Assembly: GCA_014238205.1 (NCBI GenBank)
Contig: JABABM010000021.1
Coordinates: 1 to 41,087, forward strand
Origin: Phycisphaerales bacterium
GTDB lineage: Bacteria; Planctomycetota; Phycisphaerae; Phycisphaerales; SM1A02
Length of the DNA: 41,087 bases
Direction: 5' to 3'
Shown here: in pieces, positions 24,579 to 33,545 of the stretch
Layout of the letters: each line of letters begins with the position of its first letter
Numbering within the stretch: position 1 is the first letter of the stretch
Position numbers and translations under genes: made by a program
Notes under the pieces: generated by a model
What the model was told of the DNA's origin: nothing
The model's input: only the letters and a program-made list of their open reading frames with translations
The model's database searches: none

Positions 24579-26537
24579 ATGAGCCTGACTGCAACCCTGC
24601 TGCTTGCCGGAACGATCCTGGCCGCACCCGCTCCCGCCCCGGCCCCTGCGGCCGAGGAGGGATGGATCTCCCTGTTCAATGGAACGACCCTCGAGGGCTG
24701 GACACCGAAGATCGCCGGCCATCCTCTTGGTGAAGATCCATACGACACCGTTCGCGTAGAGGACGGGATGATCCGCATCGGCTACGAGAACTACGAGGGA
24801 GAGTTCAACGGTCGTTTCCTCCACCTCTTCCATGATCAACCCTTCTCCCGCTATCGCCTCAGGGTGGAATATCGATTTCACAGCGGCCAGATGATCGGCG
24901 CACCCGGCTGGGCCTTTCGAAACAGCGGAGCCATGCTGCATTGCCAGGACCCTGCCTCGATGGGTCTCGCCCAGGAGTTCCCCGTCTCGATCGAAGGGCA
25001 GTTCCTTGGAGGCATCGGGGCCGGTGACAGGACGACGGGCAACCTCTGCACACCCGGGACACACGTCGTCCTGGATGAACGACTCGATGCCAGGCACTGC
25101 ATCAACTCATCCTCGGAAACGATGCATGGTGACCGGTGGGTCACGGCGGAGTTCGAGGTCGATGGGCACGGGACCGTGAAACATTTCATCAATGGAACAC
25201 TCGTCATGGAGTACGAGCAACCTCAATACGACGAGACCGATCCCGATGTACGGGCCATCGAGGCATCCGGCCTGCTTGATCGTGGCTGGATTGCGCTGCA
25301 GGGAGAAAGTCACCCGGTCGACTTCAGGAAGGTCCTGATCAAGCCGCTTGGCGGTCCCAACGTCGTCGGTGGACCAGTGCTCGGGGATCTTCGATCCAAC
25401 GGCGCGGCTGCATGGATCCGGCTTGATGCGCCTGGCCCGGTTTCAATGACACTCCTGGGTCTGGATACTGGGTCAACGAGCAGCCTTCAGGTTGAATCGC
25501 CTTCCAGCAATGATGGGAGCGTTCGAGTCGCGATTGAGGGGCTTGAACCCGCGAGGAACTACAGGCTGAAGATCAATGACTTCCATGGCACGACCATGGA
25601 CTTCACGACCCCCCCTGCCAACGGCGACGAGGCCCGTATCGCCTTCGGATCCTGCGCCAAGGAGGCCCCCGGATCGGCCACCGTGTGGAAACGAATGGAT
25701 GCCGAGGACATCTCGGCACTGGTCCTGCTTGGTGATACGCCGTACATCGATACGACCAACCTTGAAACGCAGCGGAGACGCTACAGGGAGTTTGCAGCGG
25801 CTGACGGGTTCAAACAACTGGCTGCCCATGTACCCGTCTACTCGACCTGGGATGACCATGACATCGGCAGCAACGATACGGATGGCAATCTCGAGGGGAA
25901 GGAGAACAGCCGGCAGGCCTTCATGGAACATCGGCCCAACCCGAGTTTCGGCGAGGGCGATGATGGCATCTACACGAAGTTCAGGCAGGGCCCCGTCGAG
26001 GTCTTCATCCTGGATACCCGGTGGTTCGCCCGGACGGAAGGAAGCGAGGAAGACCCGACATTGCTGGGCGCTTCGCAGTGGAAGTGGCTGGAACGTTCAC
26101 TGCGTTCCTCGACAGCACCCTTCAAGGTGATTGCCTGCGGCATGGTATTCAATGGCGCGGTCCGCCCCGGCAAGACCGACTGCTGGGGCAGGTATCCACT
26201 CGAATACGACCGCTTGCTCGGCATGCTTGAAGCCGTTGAACTTCGCAACGTGATTCTTGTTGCCGGTGACGTCCACTGGTCTCGATGCATCAGCCACGGC
26301 ACGACGGAGCGACTGGGATTCGAACTCATCGAGTTCATCACCAGCCCTGTTCACGAGCACCTGATCAAGGCGGCCGATGCCCCCCACCCGGGGCTTCGAT
26401 GGAGCCGTGGCGAGATCAACAGTTTCCTGCTGCTTGATGCAGCGAGGAAGGAAGATGGAACCCTTGTCCTGGATGCCTCGTTTCGCAATGCTGCAGGTGA
26501 TATCCTGCACGAGGAGCAGTTCCAGGAAGAAGATTGA
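24579..26537 (+). CDS. Secreted DUF1080 (3-keto-disaccharide hydrolase-like) / PhoD-like phosphatase fusion
   Basis: 652 residues from ATG 24579, preceded by AGGAGG (24569-24574). A signal peptide covers about residues 1-20, followed by an Ala-Pro run. Residues about 25-260 form a DUF1080 concanavalin-like domain, recognisable from 'WISLFNGTTLEGW', 'YRLRVEYRF' and 'NSGAMLHCQ'; relatives include 3-keto-disaccharide hydrolases and carbohydrate-binding modules. Residues about 290-650 form a PhoD-type metallophosphatase: 'RIAFGSCAKE', 'LVLLGDTPYID', 'STWDDHDIGSND' (about 423-434), 'FILDTRWF' and 'LVAGDVHWS' (near 563) supply the metal ligands. It would act outside the cytoplasm, releasing phosphate from a sugar-linked ester or from glycan-bound phosphodiesters. 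The pairing of the two domains is unusual. Confidence 0.85.
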   Translation: MSLTATLLLAGTILAAPAPAPAPAAEEGWISLFNGTTLEGWTPKIAGHPLGEDPYDTVRVEDGMIRIGYENYEGEFNGRFLHLFHDQPFSRYRLRVEYRFHSGQMIGAPGWAFRNSGAMLHCQDPASMGLAQEFPVSIEGQFLGGIGAGDRTTGNLCTPGTHVVLDERLDARHCINSSSETMHGDRWVTAEFEVDGHGTVKHFINGTLVMEYEQPQYDETDPDVRAIEASGLLDRGWIALQGESHPVDFRKVLIKPLGGPNVVGGPVLGDLRSNGAAAWIRLDAPGPVSMTLLGLDTGSTSSLQVESPSSNDGSVRVAIEGLEPARNYRLKINDFHGTTMDFTTPPANGDEARIAFGSCAKEAPGSATVWKRMDAEDISALVLLGDTPYIDTTNLETQRRRYREFAAADGFKQLAAHVPVYSTWDDHDIGSNDTDGNLEGKENSRQAFMEHRPNPSFGEGDDGIYTKFRQGPVEVFILDTRWFARTEGSEEDPTLLGASQWKWLERSLRSSTAPFKVIACGMVFNGAVRPGKTDCWGRYPLEYDRLLGMLEAVELRNVILVAGDVHWSRCISHGTTERLGFELIEFITSPVHEHLIKAADAPHPGLRWSRGEINSFLLLDAARKEDGTLVLDASFRNAAGDILHEEQFQEED

Positions 26538-26574
26538 TTGAACTGCATTGAACTATCTTCAGAAGGAGAGAAGC

Positions 26575-27081
26575 ATGACCAGCACGACTTCCAGTACCAG
26601 CGAGACGATCGCCGGACCAACACGTTTCATGATCGGCCTGGCGGGCATGCTGGTGAACGATATCGATGAAGCGAAGTTCGCCGATCGCCTCGGCACATCG
26701 ATCAACCACCCGGCCTTCGTGCTCGGGCACTGCGCCTACTACGCTGGCATGTGCATGCAGATGCTCGGTGGCGAAATCGAACTGAGCGAGGACGAAGAGA
26801 AGCTCTACGAGATGGGTGTCGAGTGCTCGGACGATGCCTCCCTCTACCCTCCGAAGGCCGATGCCATCACCGCCTTCAACGAGCGGATCAACACCGTCGC
26901 CGACTTCATCGAGTCCTGCGATGAATCGGTCATGGCACGGTCCAGCGAAGGAAAATGGTTCGCAGAACACTTCTCGACGATGGGCGGCGGAGCCGCCTTC
27001 ATGCTCGTCGGGCATATTCCATTCCACCTTGGACAGATCAGTTCCTGGCGGCGCGTTGCAGGCATGGGGCAGGCGACGTAA
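26575..27081 (+). CDS. DinB-like four-helix-bundle protein
   Basis: 168 residues from ATG 26575, with AAGGAG at 26563-26568. The pattern is that of the DinB/YfiT superfamily: helix 2 carries 'NHPAFVLGHCAYYAG' and the last helix 'VGHIPFHLGQISSWRR', giving the spaced His residues that bind a divalent metal. The DinB fold is used by thiol-dependent transferases and by proteins of unknown role. It lies 37 bases after the DUF1080-PhoD gene on the same strand, but the two have no evident functional link. The reaction is unknown. Confidence 0.75.
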   Translation: MTSTTSSTSETIAGPTRFMIGLAGMLVNDIDEAKFADRLGTSINHPAFVLGHCAYYAGMCMQMLGGEIELSEDEEKLYEMGVECSDDASLYPPKADAITAFNERINTVADFIESCDESVMARSSEGKWFAEHFSTMGGGAAFMLVGHIPFHLGQISSWRRVAGMGQAT

Positions 27082-27224
27082 ACCCGACTCCCTCTCTACA
27101 GATCCCATGACTTCGGCCCAACCCCCCGGTATTTTTGATGCGCTGGATCGGGACATTCACTGTACTCTGGAGGTTCAGAAGCACCCCTGCGGGCTGCTCC
27201 AGGACCCTTTTCAAGAGGCTTGAT

Positions 27225-28733
27225 GTGAAACGCCTGATCCCACTGGCAACCGTCCTCTTCCTGCTCTCGTGCATTGTCCTCACCGGCTGCAAGACACAGG
27301 ATGCTCGCCAACGTGGCTTCGATGACTACTCCGTCGACATCGATCCGAACGAAGCACCCCCGGAAGGATTCGTTCGGGACACGGGCAGGGATCCGGATCT
27401 GAACATCGGGATTGATATTCCCAAGGGAACCCCTAAACAGACACCTGGCATGCAGATCCAGAATCGTATTGGCTCCCTCGTGGATGAACCGGAAGAGCCA
27501 ACCGAACCGGACACGCTCAGGGGCGATGTCAATACCGACTACATCGTGAACATCGTTGATGTCCTTGCCATCATTGGACAGTTCCAGGAAACATGCCCGG
27601 ATCCGCCTGAAGAGTGTCCCACCGACCTTGATGAGAGCAACCGCACTGGCATCGAGGACCTGATGATCGTCATCAGCAATTGGAATGCAACGATGGATCC
27701 GCCCGTTGGTGACAATGAGGGTGATGCGGATGATCCGGGGCCGATGGGCACCCTCGTGCTCGGGCCGGATCCCGTCGTGCTTGACAGCATCTACTACGAC
27801 TTCTATTCACGCCAGGCCGAGCGGGTCCGTCTGGCCATCGAACTGGACCAGGGCTGGCGAACGCGGAACTGGAACAGCAAGAACGGTGTCGATGTCCTGC
27901 CCTACGTCTACGGTGGTGGAGTCGACTGGAATGCCGATCGTGAATACACCGCATCCGACCTGGAGCAGTTCGAGAACTGGCTCGATGACAACATCCCCTA
28001 CGACTACAACGGCCCCATCTGTCTCGACATGGAGGGTGAGTGGTGGACCATGATGAACTGGGTAGGTTCCCAGGATGAAATGGATGTGATCATCGACTTC
28101 TACATCCAGGGGCTCGAATACGCACGTGAACTGCGTCCCAACGCCATGTTTGGATACTGGGGCCTCCCTAAGAAAGCACAGACACACCACACCTACAACG
28201 GCCCCTCGATCAGGCGGCTGCTCGTGGAAAGTGACGTGATCTTCCCCGATACCTATGAGAACAATGCCGGAGCAGGCGACGAAGAGCGGATCCAGGCGCA
28301 TATCGAAAAGTGCATCGAGATGGTCGAAGGACGCGTCCCCGTCCACGTCCAGATGAGTCCCCGTTTCCAGGATCCGGATATCGGTGGCTACAGGCATTTC
28401 CACACGACGGAAGAATTCATCAGGGACCAGGCCCGACCCGCCCTTGAAGCTCGTTGGCAGAACGAGGATGGGTACCACCGCGTAGCAAGCATCGGGATCT
28501 GGGATGCCTATGTCTACGTCCGAAATTACCACGATGACTGGTGGAATCTCTCCGAGGCTGACATCGAGGATCTCTGGACCGAGGTCGACCTGATCCACAT
28601 GGAGCTCAATCAGGAACTGGTTCCCCTGGCCGCGGAGTATGCCCGTACCAACACAGATGATGGCGACAAGCAGGATCCAGGCAGTGACCAGCAGAATGAT
28701 GGCCTCGACCACTTGAGCGATGCCGTTCGCTGA
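27225..28733 (+). CDS. Lipoprotein with dockerin-like repeats and a GH56 hyaluronidase-like domain
   Basis: 502 residues from GTG 27225, with AGAGG at 27214-27218. A lipoprotein signal ends in 'VLTGC' with the modified Cys at position 22. Residues about 105-165 form a dockerin-like pair ('GDVNTDYIVNIVDVLAII', 'DLDESNRTGIEDLMIVISNW'). The remainder looks like a TIM-barrel glycosidase related to GH56: 'ICLDMEGEWW' provides D268 and E270, matching the D-x-E catalytic pair of hyaluronidases, 'ELRPNAMFGYWGLPK' matches the conserved RPN...GY...P segment, and 'VESDVIFPDTY' and 'SIGIWDAYVY' match later strands. It would sit on the outside of the cell and cut a glycosaminoglycan-like or other beta-linked polymer. 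The assignment rests on motif matching by eye. Confidence 0.7.
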   Translation: MKRLIPLATVLFLLSCIVLTGCKTQDARQRGFDDYSVDIDPNEAPPEGFVRDTGRDPDLNIGIDIPKGTPKQTPGMQIQNRIGSLVDEPEEPTEPDTLRGDVNTDYIVNIVDVLAIIGQFQETCPDPPEECPTDLDESNRTGIEDLMIVISNWNATMDPPVGDNEGDADDPGPMGTLVLGPDPVVLDSIYYDFYSRQAERVRLAIELDQGWRTRNWNSKNGVDVLPYVYGGGVDWNADREYTASDLEQFENWLDDNIPYDYNGPICLDMEGEWWTMMNWVGSQDEMDVIIDFYIQGLEYARELRPNAMFGYWGLPKKAQTHHTYNGPSIRRLLVESDVIFPDTYENNAGAGDEERIQAHIEKCIEMVEGRVPVHVQMSPRFQDPDIGGYRHFHTTEEFIRDQARPALEARWQNEDGYHRVASIGIWDAYVYVRNYHDDWWNLSEADIEDLWTEVDLIHMELNQELVPLAAEYARTNTDDGDKQDPGSDQQNDGLDHLSDAVR

Positions 28734-28744
28734 GTCCCGCCGCC

Positions 28745-29602
28745 CTACCCCTTCAAACCGGTCGTGGAGATTCCTTCCAGGAAGGATCGCTGCGCGAAGA
28801 GAAAGAGCAGCAGGACCGGTGCAACCATGATGGTGCTGGCCGCCATCACCAGGTTCCAGGGCGTCGTCCCGAGCCTCGACATGTAGAGTTCAAGACCAAG
28901 CGCCAACGTGTACTGGTCCCGGTGCGTCAGGAACACCAGCGGCCCGAGGAAGTCGTTCCAGACGTACATGAAATGCAGCAGCCCGACCACCAGCAAGGCC
29001 GGAAGAGACAGCGGCAGGATGATCCGCAGGAAGATGCCCACGTGTCCACAGCCATCGATACGGGCGGCGTCATCCAGTTCACGGGGAATGGTCATGTAGA
29101 ACTGCCGCAGCAGGAAGATGCTGAAGGCGCTTCCGAACCAGGCTGGTACCCACAGGGGCAGGAAGGTCCCGATCCAGTCAAGCTCACGAAAGAGCACGAA
29201 CAACGGCACCATCACCACGGGGAATGGAACCATCATCGTGGCAAGCATGACGATGAACAACGGCTGCCTGCCTCGCCAGCGTACGCGGGCGAATCCGTAG
29301 GCCGTGATCGCGCTGGAGCACACAACCCCGGCGACGGCAAGCATTGCGATCAGCAGCGTATTGCGGAAATAGAGCGGGAAGTTGATGGCATCATCATTGA
29401 CTACGGCCGAGTAGTTGGCTGCCGTATCCGCCAGAGAACCAGGGACGAGGCCCCCATCTGCATCCATGGCCTGCGTGGCGGGCTGCATCGAGAGGATCGC
29501 CATGTACAGCACCGGGAAGAGTGCAATGGCGGCGCACAGGGCCAGCAACAGCCATGTCACCATCCGTGCAGGTCCATTGGTCTTCATTCCAGGTTCGATC
29601 AT
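28745..29602 (-). CDS. Sugar ABC transporter permease, MalG-like
   Basis: 285 residues from ATG 29602, which overlaps the upstream permease stop by four bases (ATGA). The N-terminus has a membrane helix ('MVTWLLLALCAAIALFPVLYM') and the protein shows six hydrophobic segments. The ATPase-contacting EAA loop reads 'DDAARIDGCGHVGIFLRIILPL'. Length and motif fit the MalG/CUT1 branch that imports oligosaccharides. It pairs with the MalF-like permease and the solute-binding protein directly upstream. The coupling ATPase is most likely the divergent gene at 31868. Substrate unknown; the neighbourhood suggests a breakdown product of a polysaccharide. Confidence 0.9.
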   Translation of the reverse strand: MIEPGMKTNGPARMVTWLLLALCAAIALFPVLYMAILSMQPATQAMDADGGLVPGSLADTAANYSAVVNDDAINFPLYFRNTLLIAMLAVAGVVCSSAITAYGFARVRWRGRQPLFIVMLATMMVPFPVVMVPLFVLFRELDWIGTFLPLWVPAWFGSAFSIFLLRQFYMTIPRELDDAARIDGCGHVGIFLRIILPLSLPALLVVGLLHFMYVWNDFLGPLVFLTHRDQYTLALGLELYMSRLGTTPWNLVMAASTIMVAPVLLLFLFAQRSFLEGISTTGLKG

Positions 29603-30477
29603 GTCATGCCCCCCCTGTAGTACACGTACCGACGACCCACCAGGAGCAGGCCGAGGGTCAGGAGGAGAATGGCTGCGAACTGCACGACACCCAGCGTGCT
29701 GGCATAGCCCATGTCGCCGTACTTGAATGCGGCGTCGTACACGTACATCGACCAGAAGTATGTCCCGCGATTGGGACCACCTGCAGTCATGATGTAGGGC
29801 ACCACGAATACCTGGGCGGCATTGATGAACCCGATGATCACGTTGAAGAGGATCACCGGAGAGATCATGGGGAGGGTGACATTCACCAGTCGCCCCCACC
29901 ACGAGACCCCGTCGAGCGATGCAGCCTCGTTGAGATCACGCGGTACGTCACGCAAGGCCGCCAGGTAGATCACCATCGCCGGCCCGACAACCCAGAGATT
30001 CATGAGAATGATCGCCGTCATCGCCCAGGCCTCGGTCCCGAACCAGTTGGGGCCGTCGATCCCGACGAATGACAATCCCTTGTTCATCGCTCCCAGTTCC
30101 GCGTCGTACATCAACTTGAAGATGGTCGCCAGCGCCACCAGCGGCAGGACCGACGGGGCAAAGACCGCGACTCGCCAGAAAGCCTGGAAGCGGGCAGGTT
30201 TCGAAAGCAGTACTGCCATGGCGATCGATGCGATCGTCAACAATGGAATGGATATCACCAGGTAGAGAAGCGTATTCCAGGTTGCGATGTGCACGACCTC
30301 GTCACCGAGCAGGCGCTCATAGTTGTCCATCCCGATGGGGATGGCCGGCTCAAGCAGTGTCCAGTCGGTGAAGGAGTACCACAGCCCCATCGCAAGGGGC
30401 AGCATGGTGAAACACGCAAAGCCCAGCAGCCAGGGCGAGATCCACGCCAGTCCAGTAAGTGTCCTGAAACGCTTCAT
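29599..30477 (-). CDS. Sugar ABC transporter permease, MalF-like
   Basis: 292 residues from ATG 30477, overlapping the stop of the binding protein by four bases (ATGA). The N-terminal 'WISPWLLGFACFTMLPL' is typical of the first membrane helix of CUT1 permeases. The EAA loop reads 'EAASLDGVSWWGRLVNVTLPM'. Six hydrophobic segments are visible. It would form a heterodimer with the MalG-like partner, making the channel through the inner membrane. Its coding end also contains the start of that partner, so translation is probably coupled. Confidence 0.9.
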   Translation of the reverse strand: MKRFRTLTGLAWISPWLLGFACFTMLPLAMGLWYSFTDWTLLEPAIPIGMDNYERLLGDEVVHIATWNTLLYLVISIPLLTIASIAMAVLLSKPARFQAFWRVAVFAPSVLPLVALATIFKLMYDAELGAMNKGLSFVGIDGPNWFGTEAWAMTAIILMNLWVVGPAMVIYLAALRDVPRDLNEAASLDGVSWWGRLVNVTLPMISPVILFNVIIGFINAAQVFVVPYIMTAGGPNRGTYFWSMYVYDAAFKYGDMGYASTLGVVQFAAILLLTLGLLLVGRRYVYYRGGMT

Positions 30478-31829
30478 GGTCCCGCCCCATAGCGTTCCTG
30501 GCCACGACGCTCGCGGCGAACACGAGCTCGCTCCAGTTGGGCGCTGACCTCTGCCTGCACGTCGGCCAGCACGGTGGCAACATCCTCGTTTCCATTCCAG
30601 ATCCGGTCGATTCCCGCGTCCAGAGCTGCGTTCATCTCGGGCCACGTCGCCACTGGGGGAGTTCCGAAACCATTGGGGCTGTGCAGGATGGCCTCATGAG
30701 CGGCGATCGAGGTATTGAGATGGTTGAAGTAGAACTCGGAAGAGACCTCCATCAATGGTGAAGGCTTGGCATGCAGGACGCTGACCAGTTCGACCATGTC
30801 CTGCCGCTGGGTGAAGGCGATGAACTCCATGGCCTCCTCCGGATGTGGGGCCCCCTGGGGGACTACGAGGATGTCGCACTCGATCGGACCGGCTGGCGCG
30901 CCTGGTTCACCGGCTGGCCCTGGAAGCGGCCAAGCGGCCCACTTCAGATCCGGCGCACGTTCGGCAATCACCCGGGCAAGCCACGGCCCCTGGATGGTCA
31001 TGGACAGGCGACCTGACAGGAAATTGCGGTACGGGCTTGGGCTGTCAGTCGGAGCAGATTGGAATCGTCGCAATCGGTCAAGGCCGTAGCGACGCTGCCC
31101 CTCCTGGAACCAGGTGAAGGCCGCGATATTCTCGGGGGAGTCGATGGTCGCGGCATCGGTCTCAACGTCATAGAGTTGCCCGCCGAAATAACCCGGCCAG
31201 CACCAGTGCCACCACCCGGGATCCATGTGCAGGAAACCCGCCTGCTCGACGTTGCCGTCCGCGTCATAGATGGTCAGGTAGGGAATCATCGCGTCGAATT
31301 GTTCCAGCGTCCGGGGTGGGCCCCCGTTCCTGTAATCCAGGCCGGCTCGATCAAGGTGCGACAGGTTCACGTACAACGCCACGGACGAACAGGTGTTGAC
31401 CCCGGCCAGTTGGGTGTCCCCGTCGAAGACCAGCGGTCGAACCGCCGGCGCATAGGTCTCAGCCTTGATGCCCGGCAGGTCCAATGGAAGGATGGCATTG
31501 GCCTGGGCGTAGAACGGAAGGTTGAAACTCCAGAGTCCAAGCACATCCGGTGGTGCTCCACCGGCAATGGCCAGCATCGCCTTCTCGTCGATGCTCGACA
31601 TCGTCAGGTAGTTGACGTGGATCCGGTCCTGCGAGGCGTTGAAGGCATCGACCACCTGCTGCATGGCCTGGGCTTCCGTACCGGTCCACTTTTCCCAGTA
31701 GTTCAGGACGATCCGATCGCCATGACCAGATGCTCCTGGACGTGGCCCGAACGTCACATATCCGATCGCAACAGCGGCTGCGAGGCAGAGTACGACGATG
31801 GAAACAGTGCGTCCCAACTGGTCGGGCAT
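30474..31829 (-). CDS. Extracellular solute-binding protein, sugar ABC transporter
   Basis: 451 residues from ATG 31829. An upstream in-frame ATG at 31859 would lie inside the divergent regulatory palindrome and is less likely. A hydrophobic N-terminal segment ('TVSIVVLCLAAAVAIGYV') has no lipobox Cys, so it is a signal peptide or anchor. The mature part has the type I SBP layout: 'IVLNYWEKWTGTE', 'PPDVLGLWSFNLPFYA', 'DDIP-like' hinge strands, and 'FLSGRLSMTIQGPWLARVI', the conserved helix of CUT1 binding proteins. It would capture a sugar in the periplasm and deliver it to the permeases encoded after it. Confidence 0.88.
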   Translation of the reverse strand: MPDQLGRTVSIVVLCLAAAVAIGYVTFGPRPGASGHGDRIVLNYWEKWTGTEAQAMQQVVDAFNASQDRIHVNYLTMSSIDEKAMLAIAGGAPPDVLGLWSFNLPFYAQANAILPLDLPGIKAETYAPAVRPLVFDGDTQLAGVNTCSSVALYVNLSHLDRAGLDYRNGGPPRTLEQFDAMIPYLTIYDADGNVEQAGFLHMDPGWWHWCWPGYFGGQLYDVETDAATIDSPENIAAFTWFQEGQRRYGLDRLRRFQSAPTDSPSPYRNFLSGRLSMTIQGPWLARVIAERAPDLKWAAWPLPGPAGEPGAPAGPIECDILVVPQGAPHPEEAMEFIAFTQRQDMVELVSVLHAKPSPLMEVSSEFYFNHLNTSIAAHEAILHSPNGFGTPPVATWPEMNAALDAGIDRIWNGNEDVATVLADVQAEVSAQLERARVRRERRGQERYGAGP

Positions 31830-31833
31830 GACC

Positions 31834-31861
31834 GCATGGTACTGCCCTGCCGGTACCATGC
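31834..31861. promoter_or_regulatory. Divergent operator-like palindrome with back-to-back -10-like boxes
   Basis: GCATGGTAC (31834-31842) and GTACCATGC (31853-31861) are a perfect 9-bp inverted repeat with a 10-base spacer. It fills most of the 38-base gap between the binding-protein and ATPase starts. Each arm contains TACCAT oriented toward one gene, 6-8 bases before that gene's ATG, so both transcripts could be leaderless. It could instead be the binding site of a dimeric repressor; no regulator gene lies nearby. Confidence 0.5.
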
Positions 31862-31867
31862 ATCCGC

Positions 31868-32938
31868 ATGGCATCTGTCCACTTGAACTCGGTCGGCAAG
31901 ACGTACCCCGGCGGTACCCGGGCGGTCGATGACTGTTCGCTGTCCGTGGAAGACGGCGAGTTTCTCGTCCTCGTCGGGCCATCGGGATGCGGCAAGTCGA
32001 CGATGCTCCGCATGGTGGCCGGTCTTGAGACCATCACGGACGGAACCATCTCCATCGGGGGAAATGTCGTCAACTCGGTGCAGCCCAAGGATCGTGATAT
32101 CGCGATGGTCTTCCAGAACTACGCGCTCTACCCGCACATGACCGCGAGGAAGAACATGGAGTTCGCCCTGAAGATCCGCAAGATTCCCCGGGATCAACGC
32201 CGCGCCAGGGTCGAGGAGGTCGCAGGCCAACTGGGCATCAGTGAACTCCTGGACCGAAAACCGGCCGCCATGAGTGGCGGACAGCAGCAGCGTGTTGCCC
32301 TGGGCAGGGCCATCGTGCGTGAACCCCAGGTCTTCCTCTTTGACGAGCCCTTGAGCAATCTCGATGCGAAGTTGCGAACCCAGATGCGTGCAGAACTGAA
32401 GACACTGCACCGTCGTGTTGGAACGACCTCCATCTACGTGACCCACGACCAGGAAGAAGCCATGACCCTCGGGGATCGAGTCGTCGTGATGCACGAGGGA
32501 CGGATCCAGCAGGTCGGCTCGCCCATGGAGGTCTATGAACATCCGGCAAACCGCTTCGTCGCCACCTTCATCGGAGCACCTACGATGAACATCCTCGAGG
32601 GTTCCCTGGAAACCCGAGGTGGAAGGACGGTCTTCAGTGGAAACGGACTCGAGGTCGATCTTGATGCTCCTCCTGCGGGAATGAATGGCGGAAGCGTCTG
32701 CCTCGGGATCCGTCCGGAACACCTTGCACTCTCGGAACAGGGCACCATCGAACTGGACGTCGAAGTCAGCGAGCCACTGGGCGACATGACCGATGTCGCA
32801 GGTCGTTGCGGAGATGTGCAGCTGGTTGCACGGCTCCGCAGGATCAACCCACCGAGTCCCGGCGACCGAGTACGCCTTGTCATTGAACCTGGCGCAGCAT
32901 GCTGCTTCGATGCCGCCTCTGGGAACAGATTGGACTGA
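31868..32938 (+). CDS. Sugar ABC transporter ATPase (UgpC/MsmX-type)
   Basis: 356 residues. Walker A is 'GPSGCGKST', the Q-loop 'MVFQNYALYPHM', the signature 'MSGGQQQRVALGRAI' (Met for the usual Leu), Walker B 'VFLFDEPLSNLD', and the switch His lies in 'VTHDQEEA'. The C-terminal 120 residues form the regulatory beta-domain of the UgpC/MsmX/MalK group ('GIRPEHLAL'). It would energise the two permeases encoded on the other strand. Start spacing and the divergent palindrome suggest shared control. It is followed after four bases by the 185-residue protein at 32943. Confidence 0.93.
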   Translation: MASVHLNSVGKTYPGGTRAVDDCSLSVEDGEFLVLVGPSGCGKSTMLRMVAGLETITDGTISIGGNVVNSVQPKDRDIAMVFQNYALYPHMTARKNMEFALKIRKIPRDQRRARVEEVAGQLGISELLDRKPAAMSGGQQQRVALGRAIVREPQVFLFDEPLSNLDAKLRTQMRAELKTLHRRVGTTSIYVTHDQEEAMTLGDRVVVMHEGRIQQVGSPMEVYEHPANRFVATFIGAPTMNILEGSLETRGGRTVFSGNGLEVDLDAPPAGMNGGSVCLGIRPEHLALSEQGTIELDVEVSEPLGDMTDVAGRCGDVQLVARLRRINPPSPGDRVRLVIEPGAACCFDAASGNRLD

Positions 32939-32942
32939 ACCC

Positions 32943-33500
32943 ATGGCCAAGCCGAAGAAACGTCGAAAGAAACCAGGCCGCAGCCAGCAGGCTCCACCTG
33001 CCGGTGCCTTGGCCATGCTTGGTGAGATTGAATCCCTGCGGACAAGCCTTGAGGAGCAGGGTGATGGGGCTGCCTGGGGAGCAATACAGAAGCTGCTCCT
33101 GAACTCCGGCGCCGATTCCAGTCAGGTTGCCCGGGCCGTGATGGGGCGAGACCTTCCAACGCTCGATGCGATCATTGCCTGCCTGAAGGGTGAAGAGCCG
33201 GCAGCGCCGCCAACTCCAGATACACCCGATGAACCCCTGCCGGAATTTCCAGGTGATCAGCTTCGAGACGCAATGAAAGCCTTCAAGAAACGGTTGAAGC
33301 TCACGAAACTCGACCATGAATCCAAGCTCGGCCGAAGCCCTCTCTCCACCGGCAAGGACGCCGCATTCGACTCGATCCTCCCGCCAAGGGAGTTTCCAGC
33401 GGAGATCTGGAAGGTGCTCGTTGCCCGTGGTGAACTGGCCGAGCAGGGTCATGGTTTCTACATGCTCCCCAAGAAACCGCCTGCCCTTCGTGACTCCTAG
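32943..33500 (+). CDS. Hypothetical protein with basic N-terminus
   Basis: 185 residues from ATG 32943, chosen because an open frame extending upstream lies inside the ATPase gene. The N-terminus is a Lys/Arg cluster ('KPKKRRKKPGRS') that could bind nucleic acid. A Pro-rich stretch is in the middle, and a compact end carries 'KLDHESKLGRSPLSTGKDA' and 'FPAEIWKVLVARGEL', which resembles a small winged-helix-like region seen in hypothetical proteins of Planctomycetota. The short gap to the ATPase suggests co-transcription, but no link to transport is visible. Confidence 0.65.
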   Translation: MAKPKKRRKKPGRSQQAPPAGALAMLGEIESLRTSLEEQGDGAAWGAIQKLLLNSGADSSQVARAVMGRDLPTLDAIIACLKGEEPAAPPTPDTPDEPLPEFPGDQLRDAMKAFKKRLKLTKLDHESKLGRSPLSTGKDAAFDSILPPREFPAEIWKVLVARGELAEQGHGFYMLPKKPPALRDS

Positions 33501-33532
33501 CGAGGCGCCCCCCGGGGCACCATGGATGAAGG

Positions 33533-33538
33533 TACCAT
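33533..33538 (+). promoter_or_regulatory. TACCAT -10-like box before the ThuA-like gene
   Basis: GGTACCATCG places TACCAT seven bases before ATG 33546. The spacing resembles the ATPase promoter at 31854 and predicts a leaderless mRNA. No -35 box is evident. Confidence 0.35.
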
Positions 33539-33545
33539 CGTCGCC

